DNA of 64,000 bases from Hetaerina americana (Eukaryota; Arthropoda; Insecta; Odonata; Calopterygidae): assembly GCA_022747635.1 (NCBI GenBank), contig JAKTNV010000011.1, positions 18,559,981-18,623,980 of the forward strand, read 5' to 3'. A model generated the notes under the pieces. The model saw only the letters and a list, made by a program, of their open reading frames with translations, searched no databases and was not told the DNA's origin. Shown in pieces: positions 1 to 12,189 of the stretch (position 1 is its first letter; each line of letters opens with the position of its first letter). A program made the position numbers and the translations under genes.

Positions 1-739
1 TCGGGCGGAGTGAGTATCGTGGTCGGATCACATCCGTGATGAAAAAAATGATGAAACGTAAAAATAAAATACGAATAAAACGGCCTGTTTCCTTTGCCGT
101 TTCCGAAATTGTCCTCACCTGAGCCACCAGCAACCCGTTTCGCCGTGGTTGACCATCTCCCTAATCCCCAATCTTCCTATGGGTTCGCTCCGGTAAGGGA
201 CAATGCGGTCTCATTTCCGCCGGCAAGGAAGCCCTTTGTCTGACAGTAAATCTCCTTTCATCTCAAAATCTCTTTTTCCCTCCATTTTGCCCCCCTCAAC
301 CCATCTCCCCCTTTCCCTTAAAAACCCACTCAGATCCTGTGGGTCTCCCCAATTACTTCCCACCATCCACCCTCCTACATCTCCAATCACGAGCGATCAA
401 TGGTGACGAAACCAAAGGGTTGCGATGAGAATTTATTCGCGCCGAGAATATATTCTCTTTGGAATTAGTCTGGGAAATGTCTGCAGCCTGTGGTCCTTTT
501 CTTGGAGAGATAGATCCAAAAGCGCTTTTCACGACTTTCTCTGCAGGTGGTCGATTAAAATTACCAAGACTCTCGGGATGATTGTAAACGGTTTTCATCG
601 GAAGATACGCGAATAATTGGCAGGTTAAAATGATCTCGGAAGGATCATCATTACAATGGAGCATTTGATTACCATCTGTGCATATTCACCCAAGTTATTC
701 CTCAAAATCACGTAGTCCATGGGTCCGATCTACTCTCCA
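1..739. other. Unassigned intergenic DNA
   Basis: No coding pattern, RNA gene or repeat is recognisable. Short open frames here have no known motif and overlap on both strands. The right edge is set by a mariner terminus. Confidence 0.5.
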
Positions 740-1465
740 TACGAGGTCTGTTCAACAAGTATCACGACTTTTGCAGTTTTTCAAAAATAATTTGTTTATT
801 CTTGAATATCTATTTTGTCCCCTTCAAAGGAATCCCTATTACATACTTGTGCCAACGTTTTTCCAATCCTCGAAGCACTTCAAAAATCATTTTTTGTGAT
901 CTTGTTCAGCTCCGCCTTCGATGCAGTTTTTATCTCGCCAATCGTAGCGTAGCGTCGTCCTTTCATGGGCTTCTTCAGTTTCGGGAACAAGAAAAAGTCA
1001 CTGGGGGCCAGATCTGTGGAATGCGGTGGCTGCGGCATCATTAGTGTGTTGTTTTGGGCGAAACATTCGCGCACAAGTGTCGATGTTTGAGCAGGGGCGT
1101 TGTCATGGTGGAAAAGCCAATTTTTGTTCTTCCACAAATCCGGGCGTTTGTGGCGGATTGCTTTGCGTAAATGGCGCATAACTTTCAAGTAATATTCCTT
1201 ATTTACCGTTCTACACAGTGGCAAGAACTCATTGAATTGCACGGGCAAGAACGCCTCTGCGATCGAAGAAAACTGTAAGCAAAACTTTCACATTCGACCA
1301 AACATGGCCCGCTTTTTTCGGTCTTGTCTCGTGCTGCAGCTTCCATTGGGATGATTGAGCTTTAGTTTTCACGTCAAAACCATAAACCCACGATTCGTCA
1401 TTAGTTATGACCCTCTGGAGCAAATTTGGGTCGTCGCAGATAGAGTGCAACACCTCATTAGCAAT
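740..1465 (-). pseudogene. Mariner transposase, 5'-truncated and frameshifted
   Basis: This is the C-terminal two thirds of a mariner D,D34D transposase on the minus strand. The first catalytic Asp lies in TNDESWVYGFD (about 1385-1415). The second lies in FHHDNAPAQ and the third in LAPSDFFLFPK, with exactly 34 residues between them, the mariner spacing. The two halves are in different frames and meet near 1240, so there is a frameshift. A further shift follows KNDF near 880, after which RWHKYV resembles the usual C-terminus. The N-terminal helix-turn-helix domain is missing. At the 3' side a terminal repeat beginning cgaggtctgttcaacaagta follows a TA at 740-741. The truncated side abuts a LINE-J tail. 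The enzyme would cut and paste DNA at TA sites, but this copy cannot be functional. Confidence 0.9.
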
Positions 1466-1545
1466 GTATATCTCGTATATCTGCATGATACGCTGCAAGC
1501 CACCGCTAGGGTGTGTGGCAGGGGGTGAGTCAACACCAAATATAA
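1466..1545 (-). repeat. LINE-J 3' tail fragment
   Basis: Read on the minus strand it gives ccctgccacacaccctagcg, then gtggcttgcag and a short pyrimidine/purine tail. The same block ends the LINE-J copy at 54895-55480. It directly abuts the truncated mariner, so one insertion probably cut into the other. Confidence 0.6.
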
Positions 1546-2084
1546 GGTTCTAGTTAATTTTTAGTTTCAATACATGCTTGCCAACTAAAAAAAAAATGAT
1601 ATGGAAAATGATTACTACAGGTACGTTCACTACAGCATCAAAGTAAGATATCACTAACTTGAAGATGCCGCATAGAATACGCATACAAGAGGAGCTGCAG
1701 GCAACAAGAGGGACAATAAATAAAACTAGATCGGCTAAAGAGAAAAGACTGGGCTACATATATTGAAGAAAAAAACTGTCCCCCATAGCCTGGTTGGGTA
1801 CAGTTATTCAGAGTTCTTATGGTTTGTGGGAAAAATGACGTATTTAATCCATCTTTTCTAAAATCAATCTCTATGATGTTATTGACATGAAATATCCTGG
1901 CGTAGTACTTTGGGACTGATAGTACGTTTGCATTATAATTACAAAAGAGACATTTTCCTAATTTATGCTCCGAAATCCTAGGGTCAAAGTAACTTTAGTA
2001 GATGACCTTAATGCTATACAATGTCGATGTGACACGTGTAAGTTGGAATGGCCATTGTGTCTTATTATTGCCCATTGTTTTCCT
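1546..2084. other. Unassigned, with one dispersed repeat
   Basis: Mostly unassigned. The stretch 1668-1735 (cgcatacaagaggagctgca...) is also found, diverged, at 10072-10137, so it belongs to a dispersed repeat. It might be another LINE fragment, but I cannot place it. Confidence 0.4.
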
Positions 2085-2240
2085 GCCATTACGGGGTTGA
2101 ATTGACAAAATTTCCTCAGAATTTATATAGTTCAGGTTCTATAGAAATCTTTAGCCTTTACTGGAATTTGAATTCGGATCCCCTGACCGACTGCTTTTAG
2201 TAGCCAAGTGCTTTAGCCAATAAAGCTACGATGTCCTCTT
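2085..2240 (-). repeat. SINE-C, tRNA-headed
   Basis: On the minus strand it has a tRNA-like head with a box-B-like block (the plus strand reads ggaatttgaattcggatccc) followed by a short AT-rich body. The head matches 12010-12095 and 56245-56340. It is too degraded to be a tRNA gene. Confidence 0.5.
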
Positions 2241-3344
2241 TAATTCGAATTTCTCAGTTTTACACTGGTACAATTTCATGTTGTTGGAGGACGCCTCTGT
2301 AGTTTAATTGGTCATCTTCAGTTTTCCTTTATTTGTTGAAATGTGTTTGCTGTATTTTTTATTTTTAACTACATATATGTATTCCGTTTGTGGTAATTTA
2401 CCTATTCGTTCGTCGTGTATTCTACAAAGTAGTTTTATAACAGAATATTCGAATATTTGTACAATATTTTCAAATAATTATGAGAATTCTCTTATCCTGA
2501 GGTTCTTATATTGTGGAAAACTATGTGTCAATGTGCCGCGTACAGCTCCTAATGTACTATATAACTTTCGATAATAGATCCATCAAAATTTATTCATTCA
2601 AGGTACTCCACCTCTTAAAGGTCATTTTTGGATGGTCTCTAACGACCATTATCCTGTTATCTTTGATCACATTCGCCCTACCTGATTTCTATCCTCCTTT
2701 GCTTCTAATTCCTGCCTGTCTTCCTTCTGTCTAAAAAAAGGTTATTTTCTCCAATCAACCGCCGCACGTTCCCAATTTTCTCTCCACGACCTTCACTATC
2801 ACCTCCACTCAATTACTTCGCCTTTTTTTATTTCCTCCGGAAAATTCCTCTCATCGCCCATCATATTTTAAACATCAAGATTCATATCGAATGACGTGAC
2901 AGGAGTTTTTTATTTAGACAAAATATTTTATGTCTTTTAGCCAATTGCAGTCTTCTCGTACAAGTGAAGGCTAAGTACTGCCTTTCAAAACATATTTTAT
3001 TTTGACAGTTGACGGTATATTTAACCTCATAATGAAAAATTTAACCATGTTCTCTTAATAGTGAAATTTTAAAAAATTACAAGTGGAGAGCTATTTCCGT
3101 CCGCTAATGTTTCCAGTGGTTTATTGAAAACGTTTGTTAATAGGAAAATCACGCGGAGCGGATTTTTAGTTGGGAGTATCCGGAAACACAATTCGGAAGT
3201 ATTTTAAATTCAAGTATTCAAATAGTGGTGATAAGTTATTTCATCCGGAGATTAATTTAAATGCAATACAAGAACATGTAGGACATTTAAATTCAATACT
3301 AAAAAGCATGCGTAAAATAACATTCAAACAAAATTCAGTTCTAT
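2241..3344. other. Unassigned AT-rich DNA
   Basis: No repeat match inside the window and no convincing coding frame. A C/T-rich patch at 2690-2850 resembles the antisense composition of LINE-R, but no motif could be aligned. Confidence 0.4.
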
Positions 3345-4055
3345 AGGTTTGACATGAGGATGAATGTAAATAAAACAAAGGGTATGAGGTTTCCCAGAAA
3401 GAGAAAGGCTACGTTAAACTTAAAACTAGAAGGGCTATACCTAGTTTTACCTTTTCAGTTCACGTATCTCGAAGGTGTTTTGGACCACAATGGTCAAAGT
3501 AGTTGGGACTTAAAGAGATGAATTGCAACAGGCAAAGAGGCTTTCACCAGGCGAAGGGAGTTGATGACAGGGACGTTGAGCAAGCACTATGTTAAGAAAA
3601 GCCTCGTCAAAACTTTGATATAGAGCGTTGTTATGAATGGTACAGAAACATGGTCACTGAAGAAGGAGGATAGGCGTAGATTGGAGGCTTTTGAAATGTG
3701 GGTGTGGAGAAGGTGAAGTGTACTGAAAGGAAAACAAATGAAGAAGTGCTGGTATATTGGGTGAGGAGAGGGGGATTGATGGGAGAAGTAATAAGGAGGC
3801 GGGAAAGATGGATACAGAGAATTTTGATTGGGAATGGGATGTTAAAGACTGTAATGGAAGGAAGAATGTTTGGCCAGTGATGAAGGGATAAGATTAGGAT
3901 AGGATTGTTAGGCGGAATGAAGGGAGGAAGAAAGCATATGGAGATGAAGAGGGGCTTGTTGTAGAGTATGATTTTGTGTTGTGTTTTGTTGGGAGAGACA
4001 AGAGAATTGTTAGGTCGCTTATATACGCCTAAAATTTACCTTAACCGGTAGAATA
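3345..4055 (+). pseudogene. LINE-R C-terminal region and 3' UTR
   Basis: A 5'-truncated LINE-R copy. It starts at the end of the RT domain (MRMNVNKTKG-like, 3355-3390), runs through FTYLEGVLDHNGQSS (about 3455-3500), KEAFTRRRELMTGTLS, and AEDRRRLEAFEMWVWRR-like sequence, and ends in the LINE-R 3' UTR (taaaatttaccttaaccgg, 4028-4046). Several stops and frameshifts are present. It was used with the better copy at 57948-59717 to establish which positions are mutated. Confidence 0.85.
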
Positions 4056-4804
4056 TTTATAATAATATTTATATGATTCATAAAACTATAAAGAAATATG
4101 ACCTTGTTAAGTATGAGGAAGAAAAAGATTTAATCTGTTATATTCCCGTACAAACGATAAAGGATCCGAATAAATATATCCGGACGCTTCAGCGGTGAGA
4201 ACTCATTTTCCTTTTTCCATTCATGGTATGATTTTAGGATGTTGTCTTTATCACAGGTAGCTTTAATTATGCTTAGAAACGTATAGCTCCCTTAGGCACC
4301 GTTGTCCAAGTATCTTTAGTAGTCATGGTTCACACTACGAATTTGAAATATTTAAAGCATATATTCGATCACAAATGTGAGAAAAAATAATTTTATGGTA
4401 TAGAATCCCTAGTTTTGAATCAACCCTTGATGCACACCCTTAATGAGGGTAGCAGGGTACCATGTAGGTTGATAGATAGAATATATAATTTTTATTCTAT
4501 GATTAATCTTTTTTCCAGAACCTTTTTTTGTGAAGGAATAACTTGTGAGTGATACCTTAGTCCATAATTCCAAAAATGTTCAATTGTCATGGTTTCTAAT
4601 CAATTTTAAGTATATAGGTAATATATCTAATGTCTTAACACTCGTAATTTTTGTGAGCAAAGAATTAATAAAAACCTGATGAATGACAGTCGAAAAAATC
4701 ACATTGATGATCTTAAAAGGAACAACCACATTCATTAACCCAAAATTTGATTTGATAGATAGAGTTCATTTAATACTGTAACATCTAATACTAGACCCTA
4801 TTGA
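4056..4804. other. Unassigned, with a possible LINE-J tail
   Basis: Mostly AT-rich DNA without a match. At 4432-4490 the string agggtagcagggtaccatgt followed by gatagatagaa resembles the LINE-J tail at 10945-11022. The match is weak. Confidence 0.35.
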
Positions 4805-5025
4805 AATTTAAACATTAGGGGGCCCGTTTCCAATCCCTTTTAGGAATAGGAACCGGGACCCATGTATCCCAATCCTTCCAACTATCTGGTTTCTCAGAGA
4901 TACATGTCATTCATAACAGCCTGGGTGAATCTGAGGGTGCCCAGAGGCTTCATTCGGAATCGAAACCCGATCCTTCAGATCGGTAGCCCCGTGGTCTACA
5001 CACTGGACCACCCAACGATCTCACA
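4805..5025 (-). repeat. SINE-B, antisense copy
   Basis: Antisense copy of the tRNA-headed SINE-B family. The head is at the high-coordinate end (gaatcgaaacccgatcc, then a ccacccaacga acceptor-like end). The body carries the family words ctgggtgaatctgagggtgc and ggtttctcagaga. Related copies are at 43295-43565 and 61780-62030. Confidence 0.6.
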
Positions 5026-5744
5026 GTTTAAGCAGCAATAGGCCGAATGCTAACTGATAGCGATTTCTCCGCATGATCCCAATCCAGTCGACCAGTTTGA
5101 AGCGTTGAGTGGTTTAAGACTGCGCTGTTTGATTCCCCTCGCATTAAGACGCTCGTGTACTAGGGTTTAGAGGGGGGCTTAAGTTGCCTCCCAAGCGCTC
5201 CATGGAGCAGGAAGGTCTCACGCTTATATGCCAGTGACACCCAATAAGCCACTCTATATTTCTGTCGAGAGGAAATTAACTGCCTTTATTCCCCAGAGTC
5301 TGTGAGGAAGTAAGCCAACTACTAGTCGAGTACTGATGTTCCTCAATCCCTATGTCTGTCCTTTGAGCTAACTTCAATCAACACGGGTCGTATGAGAATT
5401 ATGGGATTGGTTTGCAGTATCTACTACACCCATACAAATTACTCTCTTGTCCACCGCTTATCTCTTCATTCTCTCATATTTCCAAAGGTTGACGCCATCC
5501 ACCATTACTTGCTTCTAATATTTCGTTCTCCTTATTTTTACCGTAGAACTTTCCTCCCGTGTTCTAAGGTTCACTAAAATTATCAATAAGCTGTCATGAT
5601 ACAGAAATGGCCCACTTTTTGCGTCATTTCATCCATTCAAGTTTCCATTACCTTCTTGTCCGTGTCCCCGCGTAGAATTCATTCTTTTCTTCCAGGACTT
5701 CATGATTATCCCCCCTCTCCCCAGATAAATCATTTTTATCATTC
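5026..5744. other. Unassigned DNA
   Basis: The block 5030-5390 is richer in GC than its surroundings and may be an older repeat, but it has no second copy in the window. No coding frame is supported. Confidence 0.35.
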
Positions 5745-5990
5745 TCGTGCATTCTGTTGGACAAAGAATAAGTAGACGAAGAGAAAGGGTTGTTGGGAGA
5801 AATCCTAAGGAGGTAATTAGAGTGATTGCAGGTCATATTGACTGGGAACAAAGACTCTGATGTAGGGGTGAGTATGTTTAAGGTATGAGAAGTCGTAGGG
5901 GGGAAATCATTTAGGCATGTTTGACAGTATGAAGTGAGCTGGGTGAAGAATGGGGAGCTTGAAATTTTGTTTTTTGTCTGGCATTAATGT
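5745..5990 (+). repeat. LINE-R C-terminal fragment, degraded
   Basis: The words agaaagggttgttgggagaa and atcctaaggaggtaat match the LINE-R segment encoding GEERGLLGE-LRRQ. A later stretch (ttaggcatgtttgacagtat) matches the LGMLDGMKGG region. Heavily mutated and not translatable. Confidence 0.6.
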
Positions 5991-6179
5991 AAGGTGGGGC
6001 AGGAAAAAGTCAGAAAATCCCATGCGTATACGAGGATGAAGTATATAGGTTGATGGATTCCGCTCTCTCTAATTTCACTCCTCGAGGACTCTTGACTCTT
6101 ACTAATAGTTTTAAATTTTTAAGTTATTTGTGAGTCTATAGATCTCCCAACCCAATTCTATCATCAATATACACGTACC

Positions 6180-6375
6180 GTTTAATCTCTTTTCGTAGCA
6201 CTTCTGAACAAATCTGGCGGTTTTTCTCTTGACTTTTTCTGAATCATTGCTAAACGTAGGCTCCCACGGATACCAGATGTATCCGAGTATTCTAAATGTG
6301 GCCTAACTAAACCTAAGTAACAACTCTCTCTTACTTTTTCATAATATTTTTTTCCACTATCTTCCATTAGGCTGA
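6180..6375 (-). pseudogene. LINE RT C-terminal fragment (jockey/CR1-like)
   Basis: The minus strand encodes YEKVRESCYLGLVRPHLEYS, the conserved segment after the RT core in jockey/CR1/L2-type LINEs (compare VKEKCYLSMVRPHLEYA at 54895-55480). The rest, with PPDLF, is frameshifted relative to the family. It is more divergent from LINE-J than the other copies, so it may come from a separate family. Confidence 0.65.
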
Positions 6376-7554
6376 CCCACTTGTAAATCTTAATTTTCTA
6401 TTTATTTTTGTCTAAGCTCAACTGTGTACCAGTGTTTCGATCTTAAGTTCATTGTAAGCAAACCTTGACCGAAAGATTGCTGTAATTAGTAAAAAATGAT
6501 AATATATGTCGATCTTGAGCGAAAGTTTTTTTAAATTTCTCCTATCAGAAAGGTCATCATTTTAGCGACCATAAGAGGTCCAACCTTTGATCACAAAACT
6601 TTCTGAAACTCATGTAAAAAAGGAAAGGAGATTTGGTCATCTCTTTCATGGAATTCCCCTTGACTCCCCTTGGCGTATTTTGTTTTTGAACTCGTCAAAG
6701 CTTTTAAGCCATGGTGAGCGAGCTCGGGAAGGAGAATGTATGAAGGCAGCAGAATGAATAACGTGATAGCACATTCAAAAACCTTTCATTCCTTTCACGC
6801 GGCCGACGAATTCAATTTCATTTGGCGGATCCGCGTGACGATCGGTTACTCTCAGTGATTACAGCTGCGCTATACCCCGAAAACAGCCATAAAGGCGTGT
6901 GGCAGCGGGCAGTGGGCGGTGAACGTTCGTCTCGGGACAACAGCCGTTATTACATCTGCACAAATACCCTGCGCTCCAAAAAAAATTTGTGGCAGGGGGT
7001 GAAAGAACCAGGTGGAAAGAGTCAGGGATGAGGAAGAGGTAGGGCGTTCAAAGGGTAGGGAAGTGGGGGAAAAGATCAACTTAAAATCATTGAAATGAAA
7101 TCCATGGTAGTGCACACAGATATGCAAGTCAGCGGAAAACTTAGTTTTAAATAAAAATTAATTTAACCCACTACAGAAGCTCTCAAGTATATACAATAGG
7201 AGGAAGTATAAATGAATCATAACCACTTATACGATAGACCACCAACATATCAAGTCAGTTCATGGCGAACTGGAAAGCAACAATGGGAAAATTCTATTAA
7301 TCCACTGATATACGACTTATTCACACCCTTGACGCACCAGGTAGAAAATGTTCCACCCTGCTGTTGGCAGCAAGCTACGTGGGACTTCACCACCGCGAAG
7401 AGGGACGAAGAGGAGCTTAAAAATAAACTGAAAAACAGTTAGGGAGTGTTTTTTAACATACGTTACGTTAGATGCATTTTAGTCCTATTTTGTCATGCTA
7501 TTATGTCATGGGAGGGTTTTGCGGCGTGTTCATTCATACATCCCTATACGGCGT
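6376..7554. other. Unassigned DNA
   Basis: No recognisable gene. Short frames at 6822-7031 and 7212-7673 carry no motif. Two short strings (gtgtggcagcggg at 6897 and ttgtggcagggggtga at 6988) hint at LINE-J tails but are too short to call. Confidence 0.4.
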
Positions 7555-7735
7555 GTGAAATTCATACATCAGGGAAGGGGGGCCAGTTCCTTTCCCAGGA
7601 AGATCTGGTACCCGAAAAATCAAATAGCTTGAGTGGAACTGCAGGTGCCCAGAGTGCCTTGCCCGGGAATTGAACCCAGGACCCGGGGGTCAGCAGTCCA
7701 ACGCTCTACCCACTGTACTACCGCGACCCAATTAT
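7555..7735 (-). repeat. SINE-B, antisense copy
   Basis: Antisense SINE-B. The tRNA-like head lies at 7660-7735 (gggaattgaacccaggacc, an antisense box B). The body has cccaggaagatctggtaccc and cttgagtggaactgcaggtg, both shared with 60275-60450. It ends directly against the (TA)n tract that begins at 7731. Confidence 0.7.
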
Positions 7736-7737
7736 AT

Positions 7738-7779
7738 ATAGGTATATATATATATATACCTGTATATATATATATATAT
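7738..7779. repeat. (TA)n microsatellite
   Basis: TA repeat with short interruptions, bordering SINE-B on the left and FB unit A on the right. Confidence 0.9.
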
Positions 7780-7925
7780 CGATGATATAGAAACACTCAC
7801 TCGAGCAGTATAATATTTGGACGGCACAATAGAACACAAATAAATAGTAACACTTAAAAGGACACTCACATTGTAAATTGTTTAAGCTTTCGGCCTACTC
7901 CGAGGCATTCTTCAAGTAAGACTCT

Positions 7926-7930
<5 letters not shown>
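7780..7930 (+). repeat. FB unit A (monomer)
   Basis: About 150 bp of non-repetitive DNA between two (TA)n tracts. It shares with the FB locus at 59785-60015, in order: aactcac-cgagc, cacaata-aacacaaata, aa-gacactcaca-tgtaaattgtt, then an end block (agctttcggcc ... cttcttcaag). Here it is a single unit with no inverted partner, which shows the basic element. It has no coding frame. Confidence 0.6.
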
Positions 7931-7991
<61 letters not shown>

Positions 7992-8008
7992 TATATATAT
8001 ATATATAG
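7931..8008. repeat. (TA)n microsatellite
   Basis: Nearly pure TA repeat of about 75 bp on the right flank of FB unit A. Confidence 0.95.
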
Positions 8009-8294
8009 AGCTAGCTGACAAAAACAGAGAGAAACACATACGAAAGTACACCTACACGAATATATACATTTATTATACATATAACCTTCGAATAAAAATA
8101 AAAAAGTTCATAAAAATCACAAAATAAAATCAAAACTATGAAGAATGTATGCGTTCCAAAGTCTATGTACCTCATAAAATGGAACGAGCTCCAGGAAGGC
8201 AGGGAAATGCCCATTCAGAATATATCGGCAAATATCATCAAGTTCACATTAATTTCGGACCCGTTCCATCTCAGATATGCATTTCATTACCGAA

Positions 8295-8627
8295 CGAAAC
8301 GCTCGGGGATCGAGATGGTGCGGGGGCTAACGTACTGGCTTCCCACCCTGAGGGCGTGGGTTCAAATCCCGGCGGTGTTGAATATTTTTCAGAGGTATCT
8401 CGATCCCTACTTGAGGTGCTTTGTGGAGGGCACTTTGAGTGAGTACGCCGTCCGTCGGATGGGACGTTAAGCCGCGGACCCCTTGGCGCCTTTCGTAAAG
8501 AGTAGGCTAATGCCGACGCCGGGTTTCTCTCCACCCTTCATCCTTTCCTGTCCTTCCCCTATGGCGCAAATGACCTTAGCTGTCGGTCGCCTCCCATCAA
8601 AACTACTACTACTACTACGAAACGCTC
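8295..8627 (+). mobile_element. SINE-A, complete, with 10-bp TSD
   Basis: A complete tRNA-headed SINE between perfect 10-bp duplications cgaaacgctc (8295-8304 and 8618-8627). The head starts ggggatcgagatggtgcggg. Its B box is ggttcaaatccc (8349-8360). The roughly 200-bp body includes gtccgtcggatgggacgtta, aatgccgacgccgggtttct and gtcggtcgcc, and it ends in a short (CTA)n tail. Pol III would transcribe it from the internal promoter, and it would depend on LINE enzymes to move. The open frames across it on both strands are accidental. Confidence 0.9.
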
Positions 8628-9689
8628 CAGGGATGCGTTTCGCTTCCGGATCGAAGAGCTTGCATGTTTCAGGGACGTATATCAGTTTCGTGTTCGATAC
8701 CTCCACGACCGCATGTTTTGGAAATGAAATTCAGGACGAAACGAGAAACTCAATTCAGTTTCGTTTTGCATCTCTGGTTTCAATTATGTTTGGAAAGGCC
8801 ATTTCCCTCCGAAATTTGCCAGCCACTCTTCGATCGTGACAATTACATGGAGGCCAGAGGGAAAGCGAGATTCAATCTCTCGAACAGTGTGGAATTTCTC
8901 ATGAGATTTTTTTTCTATTATTTAGTCACCGTCTTCAATTATATAAAACCTAATGAAAGGTCATGTTCTAAATACTCGCGTTCAGATGGCTGGACCGTGA
9001 CTAGGTTTTGTGAACCAAAATGTAACGATGCCTGAGGGGTATATTTGGTACTCGTGGATTTTATTAGCCTTTAATAATGAGAAAATTAATACTTTCCGTT
9101 CTAGCTTAATACGGAAAGTGTACGGAATAAATAAACGTTTGGCTTTCGTGCTTTTAAATGTACTTGCTCAAGTTTTATTATAAATGCCAAAGTATATTAT
9201 TATGAGTTACATGCACTAAATGAAAGAGGCCAAAGATATTAGAAACGAAAAATAAATGATCAAGTCGGGTATGGGATAAAATATACGGTGACCTGTAGGG
9301 TAACTCATTGCTCATCGTTTGCGGTCCCCGATGGTGCTGACAGTAGGCGTGTAAAAATGTAAAAATTGTGAAAAAAATTAAAAGTTTCATAAATTGAAAA
9401 TATATCATGATTTATCTTTGTCGGTCCAGTAGGGGACCATAAATCATTCATTTTATAACCTCCTCTTCAGACTGAAACTACACCACTTTTGTAAGCATAT
9501 TTTTAAAAAGTTTCATCCACCATCATAGGTGAATGTCAGTTCCACCAAAAGGCAGTTGAAACTATTGTTTATCGCTTGGCATTTTGAAACATGCCTTCAG
9601 GTTCTCGCTTAATTTATTTTTGTACTTTAAAAAATAACCTGTTTTGCATGAGCTCTCTTATGGAAGGTCATTTAAATGATTGATACTTG
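8628..9689. other. Unassigned AT-rich DNA
   Basis: No repeat partner in the window and no supported gene. The frames at 8483-9035 extend out of the SINE and have no known motif. Confidence 0.4.
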
Positions 9690-9905
9690 GGGTATTAATG
9701 TGGAGAGAGTACCTCAATTGGAGTACCCGGGCCATCGGACGAGACGTTAAATTGTGTAACCCCATGGCGTATGTCTTTAATAGAGTTGGATAATGCCGAC
9801 ACTTTTTTTCTATCCACACATCCCCCATCCCCTGATTTCCTACCCCAACTGACTTAATGGCGTAAATTAGCTAATCTGGCATGTATTTCATCTTGCTGAT
9901 ATCCT
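9690..9905 (+). repeat. SINE-A body fragment
   Basis: Headless SINE-A. It shows catcggacgagacgttaaatt, gataatgccgacac, the C-rich stretch and a degraded end. It is clearly older than the copies at 8295 and 22712. Confidence 0.7.
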
Positions 9906-10944
9906 TCATGCCACCATTAGAATGTTCACGAGAGGGTTATTACACATCAGAATTCCACATCAAAAATTTAGATTTTCTTAATTGCTAGTTGCAATATAAA
10001 AAAGTTTAGCAATTCTAATAATTCAGTACATGATAACCATATATATACTACCGAATATTAACGAGATATACTTCTCTACGCATACGAGAGGAGCTGGTAG
10101 TAACAAGAAGGGCCATAACTAAGGTTAGATCCTAACATCCTAAATCAATCTGTTCTACACACCGCCTCCTCCAAAATGAATACGACTAATGCTCAACTAA
10201 TCAACAAATTGACACACTTTACCGAAGATTTTATGAGTCTTAAGTTCAATCTGTGTCTAAGCTTCATTTGGTCACCATTTCCCTTATACTCCCCACCCGC
10301 TAACTACACCACTTCCAATACTCCCCCTTATCAAAATCTTTAAACTGGTATACGAATCTGAGAATTTTTAGTGAGAGGGATAATTTCATTTCAAAAATTA
10401 CTTGGGAAAGCCTCTCTGCAACCTTGGCAGTCCGCTGGTTAAAACCACAAGTGAGGTTTCATATAATTCCTTAATTTCCTATGCGATGTCTCCTGCAGAC
10501 CCTCAGAGCATGAGATGGACGGTGAGAGAGGAGGAACACGTGGCTTAGAAGGAACGGCTGTTGGATGGAAGGGAGCAACTGCGTGTGTTTGTGATTGATA
10601 GCCTCACGTCAAGGGCAGCGACGGCGAGATTATTCCATCAAGGTCCGAATCCACCCCTGCGAATGATGGGCGACTCCAACCTTTAGGCTATCCTCATTTA
10701 AAGTGTGCTCCTGCACGATGTATTCGGAGGGAAAATGAGATGACTCCCATAGGCTTTGGAGGAGAGAGAATATTTCGTCAAGCGCTAACTGTCTCCACAC
10801 AATCAGATTTATTTCAAGAGTGGATTTTAAGTAAAAAAAAAATTTCCTCTCGCTTATTTTTGACTCTATTTTCACACTTATATTTTTTTTAAGTTTCAGG
10901 AATTATAAGTCCTGCTAATCATTCCATGCTGCATGCATGGTTTG
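9906..10944. other. Unassigned DNA
   Basis: Contains the second copy of the dispersed repeat seen at 1668-1735 (10072-10137). Nothing else is recognised. Confidence 0.4.
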
Positions 10945-11022
10945 TAATCACCCACTACCAAAAGCCCTGGCGGTGGCTTGCAAGGTACCATGGAGACAAA
11001 TGGTAGATAGATAGATAATCCC
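10945..11022 (+). repeat. LINE-J 3' tail fragment
   Basis: The string cccactaccaaaagccctgg, then cggtggcttgcaaggtacc and a (GATA)n-like tail. It matches the last 45 bp of the LINE-J copy at 54895-55480. No LINE-J coding sequence lies just upstream, so this is a severely 5'-truncated insertion. Confidence 0.6.
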
Positions 11023-11635
11023 AAGTATTGGGATATACAAAGACAACTAATTGAAGTATTAAGAAAGACATTGCAATTAAAATACGAGGGAGAATCATTC
11101 AATTTAATTGCATTTCTGTAGGGTCAAGAAAATAATGGAGCAGCATCATGAAATACTATACGTAGGTGCTGAAATTATTCAAGAAATGCTCTGTTGAAAT
11201 ATATTTCCACAGTTGGTATTGGGAAGTTTAAAAAACTGAACAGAATTTATAGGACTCTTATGAAAATTAACCTTCGGTTAGATCTCTTCGACGCAATCGA
11301 CCACAGTTTAAATTTGAATTGGTTATTGGGCGGGAGGTTAAACTGAACCCAAACCACGACTGCTCCTCTCGTGAAACATATTTTCCTCCATCCAAAACTC
11401 ATATTTTGGGGAACTCGGCAGTAAACCATCCGAAGGTTTAAACAAATGGTTTAATAAAGGAGATCCCATTTTTCCGTCCCCGCCTTTTTCGACGGGACGA
11501 ACTCCACTTCCATTCTCGGATTTCACCCGACTAGTTTGGATTGAAGATGAATCGCTTTTCCCTTCACTCCCGAACCCACCCTCAAAACAGAGCAATCGGA
11601 GAGGGCGGAGGGAAGAAAAAAATAAATTGAGGATC
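11023..11635. other. Unassigned DNA
   Basis: The minus-strand frame at 11338-11676 (112 aa) has no recognisable domain and overlaps the LINE-J fragment that follows. I do not call it a gene. Confidence 0.4.
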
Positions 11636-11870
11636 GTATAAAAATTATCAGAGGAACTAGGTTGGGAATCAGTCACGGAGTGAAGGTTACGTTATAGATT
11701 AAATCTCTAGCATAAATTGTTAGGAGATATTCTTTAGTGATGATGTTTGAAAATGTATCCCCCTCGTGCTGCGGTCTGAGAGGTCTTAATAAAGAACTTA
11801 GAAAGTTTAACAGTAGAAAATATAGAGATAAGATGCCATTGTTCCCACGAGTGATAAGGGCGGGATCAGT
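11636..11870 (+). pseudogene. LINE-J C-terminal fragment
   Basis: Encodes KLSEELGWESVTE-RLRYRL (11640-11705), matching EQLGWESLTERRLNYRF at 54895-55480, followed by degraded equivalents of the FSSNVENVLL-SYYGRR segment. Several stops. Confidence 0.7.
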
Positions 11871-12009
11871 CTCATTAACTCATGTAGCCATAGTTATTTT
11901 ACTTATTGTTACTTTCAGTTCCTATCATATGTGTACGTAAGTCTATCTCACTCAGATACCTGGGTGAATGTGCCAGTAATAATCATGATCTATGAAACAT
12001 TTCCTCAGT

Positions 12010-12095
12010 TTAAAAATCATTAAGCCTTGACTGGGATTTGAACCCGGATCCCTCGATATCCAGCTGAGTGCTTTAGAAGGAACGAGATGTTATGC
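12010..12095 (-). repeat. SINE-C head
   Basis: Antisense tRNA-like head (ctgggatttgaacccggatc) preceded by the family's body word aaaaatcattaagccttgac. Compare 56245-56340. Confidence 0.55.
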
Positions 12096-12189
12096 CGAAA
12101 TGCCTTAAATACAATGTCACAGGTATTCGTAGTCGTGCGCACAGTGCCATAATACGCGAGGTTGAAGCTAAACTTTGACCAAAGTTCAA

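Noticed and set aside
8138..9035. Several overlapping frames of 80-120 codons around the SINE
   Set aside because: They cover the SINE-A head and body on both strands. The same frames reappear at the 22712 copy, so they are SINE sequence and not genes.
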